DNA of 48,282 nucleotides, from contig CAJLRE010000010.1 in NCBI GenBank assembly GCA_905208975.1, forward strand, positions 1-48,282. The letters run 5' to 3'. The stretch is from an uncultured Collinsella sp. (lineage in GTDB: Bacteria > Actinomycetota > Coriobacteriia > Coriobacteriales > Coriobacteriaceae). Shown here in pieces: positions 23,683 to 31,881 of this stretch (its first letter is position 1; each line of letters begins with the position of its first letter). Under the pieces are notes generated by a model, which was given only the letters and a program-made list of their open reading frames with translations, was not told the origin of the DNA and did not search any database. The position numbers and the translations under genes were made by a program.

Positions 23683-24675
23683 GTGGACGTACAGCAGCTA
23701 GAAGAGGCCTGGGCTGCAAGGGCCGGCGCGCGTGAGGCGCGTCTTGCTGCAGCGCCGCATGTGCCGGCGGCGCTGTCTCTGTTGGGGATTGTACGTCCCG
23801 GCGATCGCCTGGTTGCGTTTGCCGATGACTTTGCCGATGCGTTTGCGCGCGGCTTTGAGTGCTGCGACGTGGCTATGGTGGAGGAGCCGTCGGTTGCGGC
23901 GTTTACTGCTGCGTCCGAGGGCTTTGATGCTTCGTTTGAGGTCGAGGGGCTGCACCTGTGGTGGTTCGTCAACTCTATTGGCGGGTTTGGATTGCGCGTG
24001 CCCGATCTGCGTACGCTGGGTCGGGCGGCGCGTGAGGCCCATGCGCTGCTGGTTGTGGACAACACCGTGGCATGCGTCTTTGGCTGCGATCCGTTGCGGC
24101 TGGGCGCTGCGCTGTCGCTCGAGGCGCTCGATCGCGTATGCGCCGGTAAGGCTCCGCGCAAGCTGGTTGCCGCTTCGGTGGCGCGCTCGCAGCTCAAGCG
24201 CCATCGCGTGGATGCCGCGGCTGAATGCGTGCACGCGTTGTTTGCGGGCTGCGGTGCGTCGGCGCTCGACCTTTCTACCGAGGAGGCCGACGTGCTGGAG
24301 TGTGGGCTGGACTCGCTCGATGCCCGCATGCAGGCACATTTCGACCGCGCACGTGCGCTGGCCGAGTACTTGGCTGTCAATGAGATGGTGCACGCCGTGC
24401 GCTATCCCGGACTGAGCTCGCATCCCGACCATGCGGTTGCAACTGGAATCCTCGAGCACGGCTTTGGTCCGGCAGTTGAGTTTGACCTTATCGAGCGCAG
24501 TGCGGGCGATTTGTTCGATGCTTTGCCGGGGGAGTTTCGTACATCGCCGGCCGGCGGCGCAACGACGCGCCTTTCGGCTCCACGCGGCAAGCAGGGGTGC
24601 ACCATCCGCCTCTTCGTCGGCACCGACAACCCCCTGATCGTGGCCGCCACCCTAGACAACGCCCTCCGCAAGTAG
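23683..24675 (+). CDS. Cys/Met-metabolism PLP-enzyme family protein, probably lacking the catalytic lysine
   Basis: About 330 aa. GTG 23683 is favoured by GGGACGG six bases upstream; ATG 23665 is in frame but close to the terminator. The fold resembles cystathionine gamma-synthase-type enzymes: LHLWWFVNSIGGFGLRVPDL, the cofactor-Asp region ALLVVDNTVACVF, then CDPLRLGAALSLEALDRVCA. In family members the segment after LGA reads (..)HSATKY with the PLP-binding Lys; here the aligned position appears to be Arg (ALDRV). The C-terminal LSSHPDHAVA and IRLFVGTDNP segments match the family end. It may be a degenerate or re-purposed enzyme. GC content is like the core genome. Confidence 0.65.
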   Translation: MDVQQLEEAWAARAGAREARLAAAPHVPAALSLLGIVRPGDRLVAFADDFADAFARGFECCDVAMVEEPSVAAFTAASEGFDASFEVEGLHLWWFVNSIGGFGLRVPDLRTLGRAAREAHALLVVDNTVACVFGCDPLRLGAALSLEALDRVCAGKAPRKLVAASVARSQLKRHRVDAAAECVHALFAGCGASALDLSTEEADVLECGLDSLDARMQAHFDRARALAEYLAVNEMVHAVRYPGLSSHPDHAVATGILEHGFGPAVEFDLIERSAGDLFDALPGEFRTSPAGGATTRLSAPRGKQGCTIRLFVGTDNPLIVAATLDNALRK

Positions 24676-24690
24676 CTAATCGGGGTCTGT

Positions 24691-24852
24691 GCCACGAAAA
24701 CGGCCTATTTACTACGTTTAAGCCGTAGGGGTCGACCATACCCGCTTATTTTGAAAATCGCCAAGCTGTCTACCAGCGGTTTTATTTTCATAATGCCCGG
24801 TATGGTCTAGGGTATTCAACTAAACGTAGTAGATGGGCCCATTTTGTGGCGC
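24691..24852. repeat. large imperfect hairpin repeat (about 160 bp)
   Basis: The left side (24691-24760) and right side (24780-24852) are reverse complements over several blocks: GCCAC, GGCC-AT-TACTACGTTTA (24702-24720 against 24820-24839) and GACCATACC (24734-24742 against 24799-24807). Looks like a genome-wide intergenic repeat (MITE- or REP-like). It separates convergent genes and could also act as a two-way terminator. Confidence 0.8.
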
Positions 24853-24900
24853 GAGCCTCAATCCGAGGGCGCGCTGGACAACAATTCAGTCCCAAAAGGA

Positions 24901-25248
24901 CTATCCTGCGTTGATGCTGGCGATGAGGTCGTTGGCCTTTGCGGCAATTACTTGGTTGATGTCGGCCTGCAGCTCCTCGTACACCGCTATGGCTCGCTCG
25001 CCGGAGGGCGTGAGCGTGGATCCGCGGGCGCCGTCGCGCTCGATGAGTTTGCATCCCAGCTGCCCTTCGGCCTCGTTCACGATGCGCCAGGCCTTAGAAT
25101 ACGCCATGCCCATGCTTTTGGCGGCGCGGTTGAGTGAGTGCTCCCGGGCAATACCCTGCAGCAGCAAGACGCAGCCATGGCCGAACACGCCCGGCAAATC
25201 CTTGTCGCACGCTTGAATGACCAACTTTGCCGTCGTCTTGTACTTCAT
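24901..25248 (-). CDS. ModE/LysR-type winged-helix DNA-binding protein (HTH domain only)
   Basis: 115 aa from ATG 25248 (GGAG just upstream). GHGCVLLLQGIAREHSLNRA then AAKSMGMAYSKAWRIVNEAE is the winged-helix of the ModE N-terminal / LysR HTH family. GCKLIERDGARGSTLTPSGE forms the wing. No effector-binding domain follows, as in short ModE-like regulators often linked to molybdate or selenium/molybdoenzyme genes. No such genes are nearby. It is divergent from guaB, with ~190 bases between the start codons. Confidence 0.82.
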   Translation of the reverse strand: MKYKTTAKLVIQACDKDLPGVFGHGCVLLLQGIAREHSLNRAAKSMGMAYSKAWRIVNEAEGQLGCKLIERDGARGSTLTPSGERAIAVYEELQADINQVIAAKANDLIASINAG

Positions 25249-25441
25249 ACGCTCCACGTCTCCCCGCTAAAGTGTTTGCTGGGCAAACGCAAAGCCTGCG
25301 TCAAACCCTCGTGTGCTCTTTCTAAACCATGCATTGTAGCAGTCAAAGTGCGTTAAGATACTTCCCCAGTATTGGGCGCCCAAGGTTGGGCTGGGTCCTA
25401 CGAGGCCTGCAGCCGACCGGTCGCATGGAAAAAGGAGAAAC

Positions 25442-26953
25442 ATGGCTACGTTCTTTCCCGGTGAGTCCCACACGTTTTCGGAGTATCTGCTGGTCCCTGG
25501 TTACTCGTCCTCGCAGTGCATCCCCAACAACGTCTCTCTTAAGACGCCGCTAACCCGCTTCAAGCGCGGTGAGAAGCCGGCAATCACCCTGAACATCCCC
25601 ATGGTTTCCGCCATCATGCAGTCCGTCTCGGGCGTCGACATGGGTGTCGCGCTCGCTACCGAGGGTGGCCTGTCCTTCATTTACGGTTCTCAGACCCCCG
25701 AGTCCGAGGCTGCTATGGTCAAGGCCGTTAAGGATCACAAGGCCGGCTTTGTTCAGTCCGATTCCACGCTGACCCCCGACATGACCATGGAGCAGGTCAT
25801 CGAGCTCAAGGAGAAGACCGGCCACTCCACCATGCCGGTCACCGACGACGGCACTCCCAAGGGCAAGCTCCTGGGTATCGTCACCAGCCGTGACTATCGC
25901 CCCAGCCGCGATGACCACCAGAAGAAGGTTTCCGAGTTCATGACCCCGCGTGAGCAGCTCATCGTGGGCGACAAGAACATCAGCCTCAAGGTTGCCAACG
26001 ACGTCATCTGGGATAACAAGCTCAACGCCCTGCCCATCGTCGACGACTACGATCACCTGATGGGCATCGTTTTCCGCAAGGACTACGACAGCCACAAGAC
26101 TAACCCCAACGAGCTGCTCGACGGCGATAAGCGCTACATGGTCGGCGCCGGCATCAACACCCGCGACTATGCCGAGCGCGTGCCGCTGCTTATCGAGGCC
26201 GGTGCCGACGTCCTGTGCATTGACTCTTCCGAGGGCTTCAGCGAGTGGCAGAAGCGCACCATCGAGTGGATCCGCGCTAACTACGGCGAGGACGTCAAGG
26301 TCGGTGCCGGTAACGTCGTCGACGCCGAGGGCTTCCGCTTTTTGGCCGACTGCGGTGCCGACTTCATCAAGGTCGGTATCGGCGGCGGCTCCATCTGCAT
26401 TACCCGCGAGACCAAGGGTATCGGCCGTGGTCAGGCCACCGCGCTGATCGATGTCTGCCGCGCTCGCGACGAGTACTACGAGGAGACCGGCGTCTACGTG
26501 CCCGTGTGCTCCGACGGCGGTATCGTCTACGACTACCACATGACGCTCGCCCTTGCCATGGGCGCCGACTTTATGATGCTGGGCCGCTACTTCGCCCGCT
26601 TTGACGAGAGCCCGACCGAGCGCGTCAACGTCAACGGCCAGTACATGAAGGAGTACTGGGGCGAGGGTTCTGCGCGTGCCCGCAACTGGCAGCGCTACGA
26701 CCTGGGCGGCGCCGCGAAGCTCAGCTTCGTCGAGGGCGTCGACTCCTACGTTCCCTACGCCGGCTCCCTCAAGGACGGCGTGGGCGGCACGCTCTACAAG
26801 GTCAAGTCCACGATGTGCAACTGCGGCGCCCTCTCGATCCCCGAGCTCCAGGAAAAGGCACGCCTGACCCTGGTCTCCTCGACCTCGATCGTCGAAGGCG
26901 GAGCCCACGACGTCGTAGTCAAGGACTCCCAACAGAGCGTAACGTATCGATAA
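25442..26953 (+). CDS. guaB: IMP dehydrogenase
   Basis: 503 aa. Converts IMP to XMP with NAD+, the committed step to guanine nucleotides, in the cytoplasm. TIM-barrel halves flank two CBS domains (about residues 95-220; TMPVTDDGTPKGKLLGIVTS and LNALPIVDDYDHLMGIV). The active-site loop is GIGGGSICITRETKGIGRGQ with the catalytic Cys at about residue 319. SDGGIVYDYHMTLALAMGAD and the flap-region YVPYAGSLKDGVGG follow. ATG 25442 has AAGGAGA 6 bases upstream. It stands alone with its own terminator. Full length for the family, with a slightly extended C-terminus. Confidence 0.96.
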   Translation: MATFFPGESHTFSEYLLVPGYSSSQCIPNNVSLKTPLTRFKRGEKPAITLNIPMVSAIMQSVSGVDMGVALATEGGLSFIYGSQTPESEAAMVKAVKDHKAGFVQSDSTLTPDMTMEQVIELKEKTGHSTMPVTDDGTPKGKLLGIVTSRDYRPSRDDHQKKVSEFMTPREQLIVGDKNISLKVANDVIWDNKLNALPIVDDYDHLMGIVFRKDYDSHKTNPNELLDGDKRYMVGAGINTRDYAERVPLLIEAGADVLCIDSSEGFSEWQKRTIEWIRANYGEDVKVGAGNVVDAEGFRFLADCGADFIKVGIGGGSICITRETKGIGRGQATALIDVCRARDEYYEETGVYVPVCSDGGIVYDYHMTLALAMGADFMMLGRYFARFDESPTERVNVNGQYMKEYWGEGSARARNWQRYDLGGAAKLSFVEGVDSYVPYAGSLKDGVGGTLYKVKSTMCNCGALSIPELQEKARLTLVSSTSIVEGGAHDVVVKDSQQSVTYR

Positions 26954-27000
26954 GATAAGACCTGCACATAAAGGTTGAGCCTCAACCACGTTATTTAGAT

Positions 27001-27043
27001 AAAGCGAGATGCCTGCAAGTCGCAGACATCTCGCTTGTTGTAT
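27001..27043 (+). terminator. terminator after guaB
   Basis: AAGCGAGATG pairs with CATCTCGCTT (27002-27011 with 27026-27035), with an inner CTGC/GCAG, followed by T-rich TTGTTGTATTT. Confidence 0.82.
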
Positions 27044-27070
27044 TTGCTATCATCATGCGAGTTAACCTTA

Positions 27071-27189
27071 GGGTCGGTCGGCTTAGCTTTGTTCGCTACA
27101 AGTTCCGCACGCAAAGAAGAGCACTTAATGCGCTCTTCGTCTTGCGCAGGACTGTCCGCAGTAGCGAATAAAGCTAAGCCGTCCGACCC
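27071..27189. repeat. 119-bp hairpin element in the leuS leader
   Basis: Arms of 29 bases (27071-27099 and 27161-27189) are complementary except for one mismatch and one G-U pair. The loop contains a further GAAGAG/CTCTTC-type hairpin. The element ends 11 bases before the leuS ribosome-binding site. It shows none of the T-box landmarks. Probably a mobile repeat; it may affect leuS expression. Confidence 0.8.
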
Positions 27190-27211
27190 CAGCAAGATTA
27201 AAGGAGCTGAT

Positions 27212-29788
27212 ATGTGCGATTGCACAGATCATAAGGATGAGATCCCTGCTTACGACGCGCAGGCCATTGAGTCCAAGTGGATGAAGGCCTGGGAGGACTC
27301 CAACCTCTTTGCCGTCGACACCGACGACAGCAAGCCCAAGAAGTATGTGCTCGAGATGTTCCCGTATCCGTCGGGCGACCTGCACATGGGCCACGCGCGC
27401 AACTACACCATCGGCGATGCCATGGCCCGTCAGGCCCGCATGCGCGGCTTTGACGTGCTGCACCCCATCGGCTTTGACGCCTTTGGCCTGCCCGCTGAGA
27501 ACGCTGCCATCAAGCACAACACGCAGGCTGCCGCCTGGACGTATAAGAACATGGACCAGGCGCTCGCCACGATGAGGCGCATGGGCTTCTCCTACGACCT
27601 GGATCGCACCGTTAAGACCTGCAGCCCCGACTACTATCGCTGGGGCCAGTGGATCTTTGAGAAGATGTGGGAAAAGGGCCTGGTCTATCGTAAGAAGAAT
27701 CCGGTTAACTGGTGCCCCACCTGCAAGACCGTTTTGGCTAACGAGCAGGTGACCGAGGGCAAGTGCTGGCGTTGCGGCACCGAGCCCGAGAAGCGCGACC
27801 TTGAGCAGTGGTACTACAAGATCACCGAGTACTCCCAGGAGCTGCTCGACGACCTGGAGAAGCTCCCCGGCTGGCCCGAGCGCGTCAAGCAGATGCAGGC
27901 CAACTGGATCGGTCGCTCTGAGGGCGCCGAGGTCGACTTTACCCTGTGCGATGCCGATGGCGAGCCCATCGAGGGCGACGAGGGCAAGATCACCGTCTTC
28001 ACCACGCGCGCCGACACGCTCTTTGGCGTCTCCTTCTTTGTCCTGGCTCCCGAGTACGCCCGTCTGCACGAGCTCGTCGAGGGCACGGAGTACGAGGCGG
28101 CCGTCACCAAGATCGTTGAGGACTCCAAGCACATTTCTGCCGTCGAGCGTGCCCAGGGCACTCTCGAGAAGCACGGTGCCTTTACCGGCCGCTACGTGGT
28201 GAACCCCGTTAACGGCGAAAAGGTCCCCGTGTGGGTTGCCGACTACGTCGTGGCTGACTACGGCACCGGCGCCGTCATGGCCGTTCCCTGCGGCGACCAG
28301 CGCGACTTTGAGTTTGCCCGCAAGTATGATCTGCCGATCGTGCCGATCATCTTGGACGACGATGATCGCGCTGCCGTCGAGGCCAGCGGCGAGACCATCG
28401 AAACCTTCCATGCCGAGACCGTCGACTGGGATTGCGCCCACGCTGCCGAGGGCACGCTCGTCCAGTCCGGCAAGTACACCGGCATGCGCGGCGGTAAGCA
28501 CTCCGAGGGCGAGGCTGCGATCGTGGCCGACCTCGAGGCCATGGGCTGCGGTCGTCGCAAGGTCGAGTTCCGCCTGCGCGACTGGCTCATCAGCCGCCAG
28601 CGTTATTGGGGCAACCCCATCCCGGCCATTCACTGCGAGCACTGCGGTATTGTGCCCGTGCCCGAGGATCAGCTGCCGGTGACGCTGCCCGAGAACCTGG
28701 ACCTGGGCGCCGGCGAGACGCTTGCCGAGTGCAAGGACTTCTACGAGACCACCTGCCCGGTCTGCGGCCGCCCGGCCAAGCGCGAGACCGATACCATGGA
28801 CACCTTTACCTGCTCCAGCTGGTATTACCTGCGCTATACCGACCCGCACAACACCGAGCTGCCCTTCTCCCGCGAAGCCGCCGACCGTTGGATGCCCGTC
28901 GATAACTACATCGGCGGCATCGAGCACGCCATTTTGCACCTGCTCTACAGCCGCTTCTTTACCAAGGCGCTGCGCGACCTGGGCCTGCTGAGTGTGGACG
29001 AGCCCTTCACCAACCTGCTGTGCCAGGGCATGGTTAAGGACGAGAACGGCGACACCATGTCCAAGTCCAAGGGCAACGTCGTGCCCCCGAGCTCGGTCAT
29101 CGAGCCCTACGGCGCCGACACCATGCGTCTGGCGATCCTGTTTATCGCCCCGCCCGAGAAGGACTTCGACTGGGATCCCAAGGCCGTTGAGGGCGCCAAC
29201 CGCTTCATTAAGCGCGCCTGGCGTATCGTTTGGCAGCTCGTCCAGTCCGGCGACGCCAACGTGGCCTTCGACAAGTCCGCGCTCGACGAGACCGCGATGA
29301 AGCTCTATCGCGAGCGTCACCGCACTATCGCCAAGTGCACCGAGGACTTTGACCGAGGCCAGTTCAACACCGCCATCTCGGCCGTCATGGAACTCGTCAA
29401 TGCCGCGAGTGCTTACCTCAATGCTACTGAGGGCGCTTCCCGTGACAAGGCGATGTGCTACGGCGTGGCTAAGGATATCGTGAGCGTCCTTGCCCCCATC
29501 TGCCCGTTCTGGGCCGACGAGCTGTGGCATGAGGCGCTCGGCTGCGAGGGCAATGCCTACACCGCCGCCTGGCCCGAGTTCGACTTGGCCGAGTCCATCG
29601 AGGACACGGTGCAGATCGTCGTACAGGTGCTCGGCAAGGTCCGCGGCCGCATCGACGTCGCCCGCGACGCCTCCAACGAGGAGATGCAGGCTGCCGCTGA
29701 GGAAGCCGTCGCCAAGTGGCTCGAGGGCAAGACGGTCGTCAAGGCCATCTGCGTACCCGGCAAGCTGGTCAACCTGGTGGTCAAGTAA
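27212..29788 (+). CDS. leuS: leucyl-tRNA synthetase
   Basis: 858 aa; charges tRNA-Leu. Class I signatures: YPSGDLHMGHARNYTIGD with the HIGH-type HMGH at residues 58-61, and MSKSKGN near residue 616 for the KMSKS loop. A zinc-like CPTCKTVLANEQV...CWRCG site (~170-190) and the editing (CP1) domain (~225-420) lie between, with YGTGAVMAVPCGDQRDFEFA as its Thr-rich/Asp editing pocket. ATG 27212 is chosen because AAGGAG is at 27201-27206; the upstream open frame to 27035 is only the hairpin repeat being read through. A terminator follows. Confidence 0.97.
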   Translation: MCDCTDHKDEIPAYDAQAIESKWMKAWEDSNLFAVDTDDSKPKKYVLEMFPYPSGDLHMGHARNYTIGDAMARQARMRGFDVLHPIGFDAFGLPAENAAIKHNTQAAAWTYKNMDQALATMRRMGFSYDLDRTVKTCSPDYYRWGQWIFEKMWEKGLVYRKKNPVNWCPTCKTVLANEQVTEGKCWRCGTEPEKRDLEQWYYKITEYSQELLDDLEKLPGWPERVKQMQANWIGRSEGAEVDFTLCDADGEPIEGDEGKITVFTTRADTLFGVSFFVLAPEYARLHELVEGTEYEAAVTKIVEDSKHISAVERAQGTLEKHGAFTGRYVVNPVNGEKVPVWVADYVVADYGTGAVMAVPCGDQRDFEFARKYDLPIVPIILDDDDRAAVEASGETIETFHAETVDWDCAHAAEGTLVQSGKYTGMRGGKHSEGEAAIVADLEAMGCGRRKVEFRLRDWLISRQRYWGNPIPAIHCEHCGIVPVPEDQLPVTLPENLDLGAGETLAECKDFYETTCPVCGRPAKRETDTMDTFTCSSWYYLRYTDPHNTELPFSREAADRWMPVDNYIGGIEHAILHLLYSRFFTKALRDLGLLSVDEPFTNLLCQGMVKDENGDTMSKSKGNVVPPSSVIEPYGADTMRLAILFIAPPEKDFDWDPKAVEGANRFIKRAWRIVWQLVQSGDANVAFDKSALDETAMKLYRERHRTIAKCTEDFDRGQFNTAISAVMELVNAASAYLNATEGASRDKAMCYGVAKDIVSVLAPICPFWADELWHEALGCEGNAYTAAWPEFDLAESIEDTVQIVVQVLGKVRGRIDVARDASNEEMQAAAEEAVAKWLEGKTVVKAICVPGKLVNLVVK

Positions 29789-29816
29789 GCTCTGCGCGTA
29801 AAGCTGACATGCAATA

Positions 29817-29857
29817 AACGAGGGGCGGTCCGGTTGGGTCGTCCCTCGTTTTGTTTT
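29817..29857 (+). terminator. terminator after leuS
   Basis: AACGAGGGGCG...CGTCCCTCGTT stem followed by TTGTTTTGT. Confidence 0.82.
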
Positions 29858-29939
29858 GTCTGCTCGCGGCGCCCGCGGTCAATTGTTCTATTCTTGTGGA
29901 GATGCTGTGGGCGCGCTGACCTGCGAGTTTCTGTTGTGC

Positions 29940-29968
29940 TTGCACGTTTTCGCAGGTATTGGTATAGT
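29940..29968 (+). promoter_or_regulatory. probable promoter of the rimP-nusA-infB operon
   Basis: TTGCAC (29940-29945), 17-bp spacer, TATAGT (29963-29968). Transcription would start about 20 bases before the leader hairpin at 29995. Confidence 0.6.
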
Positions 29969-29994
29969 TTGCTTGCAAATGAAGTTGTAATTGA

Positions 29995-30026
29995 AAGAAG
30001 TGGGGTTTCGGCCCCGCTTCTTTTTT
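29995..30026 (+). terminator. leader hairpin with T-run, probable attenuator before rimP
   Basis: An 11-bp stem (AAGAAGTGGGG/CCCCGCTTCTT with one G-U pair), a loop of 6 and TTTTTT. It lies between the promoter and the rimP ribosome-binding site, where only an attenuator makes sense. NusA-dependent control of its own operon is known in other bacteria; that this hairpin does it is inferred. Confidence 0.75.
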
Positions 30027-30046
30027 GTATGGATGGAGGTGCCGCA

Positions 30047-30541
30047 ATGGTCAAGACCAAGACCGAGCAGGCGATCATCGACGCGCTCGAGGCCGTTGCT
30101 CCCCAGCACGATGTCGACATTGTCGACGTTGAGCTCGTGGGTGCCACCAAGGCCCCCTGCGTGCGCGTGCGTATCGAGGGTGCCGAGGGTCAGAGCCTGT
30201 CGCTCAATGACGTCACGGCCAACACCAAGTGGGTCGGCGATGTGATTGAGGAGCTCGACCCTATCTCTTCGAGCTATACGCTTGAGGTGTCGAGCCCGGG
30301 CATGGCGCGCCCGCTGCGCCGTCCGCGCGACTTTGCCCGCTTTGTGGGCGAGAACTGTGAGCTCACCTCCACCGCCTCCGAGGGCCGTCGCAAGTACGCC
30401 GGCAAGATTGCGGCTGCGACCGAGACCGACGTGACCCTCGAGCTCGAGGACGGCGAGTCCGTCACCCTCGATTTCTCTGATGTTAAAAAGTGCAAGTTGA
30501 AGCCCACCTACGACTTCAAGCCCGCGAAGGAAGGAAAGTAA
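30047..30541 (+). CDS. rimP: ribosome maturation factor RimP
   Basis: 164 aa. Needed for 30S subunit assembly. N-terminal alpha/beta domain with VDIVDVELVGATKAPCVRVR and the YTLEVSSPGMARPLRRPRDF motif typical of the family; the C-terminal SH3-like barrel has KYAGKIAAATETDVTLELED and a VKKCKLKP end. ATG 30047 has GGAGGT six bases upstream; the longer open frame is leader. First gene of the operon; nusA follows after one base. Confidence 0.95.
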   Translation: MVKTKTEQAIIDALEAVAPQHDVDIVDVELVGATKAPCVRVRIEGAEGQSLSLNDVTANTKWVGDVIEELDPISSSYTLEVSSPGMARPLRRPRDFARFVGENCELTSTASEGRRKYAGKIAAATETDVTLELEDGESVTLDFSDVKKCKLKPTYDFKPAKEGK

Positions 30542-30542
30542 G

Positions 30543-31790
30543 ATGGCAGCATCCGACATGATGTCCGCCCTGATGGAGCTTTGCCAGGAGAAGCACATCG
30601 ACCAGCTCTACCTGATCGACCGCCTGGAGCAGTCGCTCGCCAAGAGCTATGCCGAGATCCTGCATCTTGAGTGGGGCGCCAAGGTGACCATCGACCGCAC
30701 CACCGGCAAGATCTACGTCTACCGCCTGGAGCCGATCGACGATTCCATGGACGAGGAGGGCAACTTCACCGAGTTCGAGGAGATCGACGTCACCCCCAAG
30801 AACACGAGCCGCATCGCCGCCCAGCACGCCAAGGCCGAGATCAATGCCATCGTGCGCAACTCCGCCCGCGAGCAGATCTACGAGGAGTTCTCCGGCCGCA
30901 TCGGTGACCTCATCAGCGGCACCGTGCTGCAGTCCACGCCCGACTTCACGATCGTCAAGATTCGTGAGGGCGTCGAGGCCGAGCTGCCGCACTTCGATCA
31001 GCGCCGTTACGAGAACGAGCGCAACGAGCGCCCGATGGGTGAGCGCTACCTGCACAACCAGCATATCAAGGCCGTAATCATCGACGTTCGCGACCCCAAC
31101 TCCAACCTGCAGCCGGTTCGTGGCGAGCACAGCCGTCCGCCGATTGTCATCTCCCGTACCCACCCCGAGCTCATGCGTCGTCTGTTTGAGCAGGAGGTGC
31201 CCGAGATCTATGAGGGCACCGTCCAGATCAAGTCGATCGCCCGCGAGCCCGGCCAGCGCTCCAAGGTCGCCGTCCACTCGCTTGACGACCGTCTGGATCC
31301 CGTGGGTGCCTGCGTCGGCCCCAAGGGCAGCCGTGTTCGCGCTGTCGTGGGCGAGCTCCGTGGCGAGCGCGTCGACGTCATCCTGTGGGATGCCGATCCT
31401 GCCGTCTACGTCGCCAACGCCCTGTCGCCCGCTAAGGTCACCCGCGTCCTCATCGACGAGGAGAAGGCCTACGCCGGCGTCATCGTCCCCGACGACCAGC
31501 TGTCCCTCGCCATCGGCAAGGAGGGCCAGAACGCCCGCCTCGCCGCGCGCCTGACCGGCTGGCACATCGACATCAAGTCCGAGACGCTTGCCGCCGACAT
31601 CCTCAAGAACGTTCCCGTTCACGAGGAGCCCGCCGCCGACCTGATCGGTGACGAGGAGGACGAGGACGTTCGCCGCTGCGAGTACGTGTCCGAGGACGGC
31701 ATCCAGTGCCGCAACCAAGCCCGTCCCGGCTCCCGTTTCTGCGGTGTCCACGACACCGACGCCTTCGATGATGCGGAGGACCTGATCTAG
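30543..31790 (+). CDS. nusA: transcription termination/antitermination factor NusA with Cys/His tail
   Basis: 415 aa. Binds RNA polymerase and nascent RNA to control pausing, termination and antitermination. N-terminal domain, S1 domain (~residues 115-190; GDLISGTVLQSTPDFTIVKI), then two KH domains (VGACVGPKGSRVRAVVGELR; LAIGKEGQNARLAARLTGW). Actinobacterial-type short form without C-terminal acidic repeats. Unusual end: RRCEYVSEDGIQC...FCGVH, a C-x9-C-x10-C-x2-H pattern that looks like a small zinc-binding element. The ylxR gene usually found next is missing, and infB follows after ~90 bases. Confidence 0.95.
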   Translation: MAASDMMSALMELCQEKHIDQLYLIDRLEQSLAKSYAEILHLEWGAKVTIDRTTGKIYVYRLEPIDDSMDEEGNFTEFEEIDVTPKNTSRIAAQHAKAEINAIVRNSAREQIYEEFSGRIGDLISGTVLQSTPDFTIVKIREGVEAELPHFDQRRYENERNERPMGERYLHNQHIKAVIIDVRDPNSNLQPVRGEHSRPPIVISRTHPELMRRLFEQEVPEIYEGTVQIKSIAREPGQRSKVAVHSLDDRLDPVGACVGPKGSRVRAVVGELRGERVDVILWDADPAVYVANALSPAKVTRVLIDEEKAYAGVIVPDDQLSLAIGKEGQNARLAARLTGWHIDIKSETLAADILKNVPVHEEPAADLIGDEEDEDVRRCEYVSEDGIQCRNQARPGSRFCGVHDTDAFDDAEDLI

Positions 31791-31881
31791 CGCGCGGTCG
31801 CGCCGGGCAGGTCCCGGCGCGTCTCCCACGCTCGTTCAGTCTCTAGGCACCCAAGGTGCCAGAAAGGGTAGGTGAAGTCAT

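Noticed and set aside
26990..27211. T-box leader for leuS
   Set aside because: No specifier loop, no conserved T-box sequence and no antiterminator pair; the structure is one long inverted repeat.
27125..29530. 801-codon open frame on the minus strand opposite leuS, and similar long antisense frames opposite guaB and infB
   Set aside because: Shadow frames of GC-rich genes; low-complexity Val/Gly/Leu/Asp-rich translations, no domains, and the + strand genes are certain.
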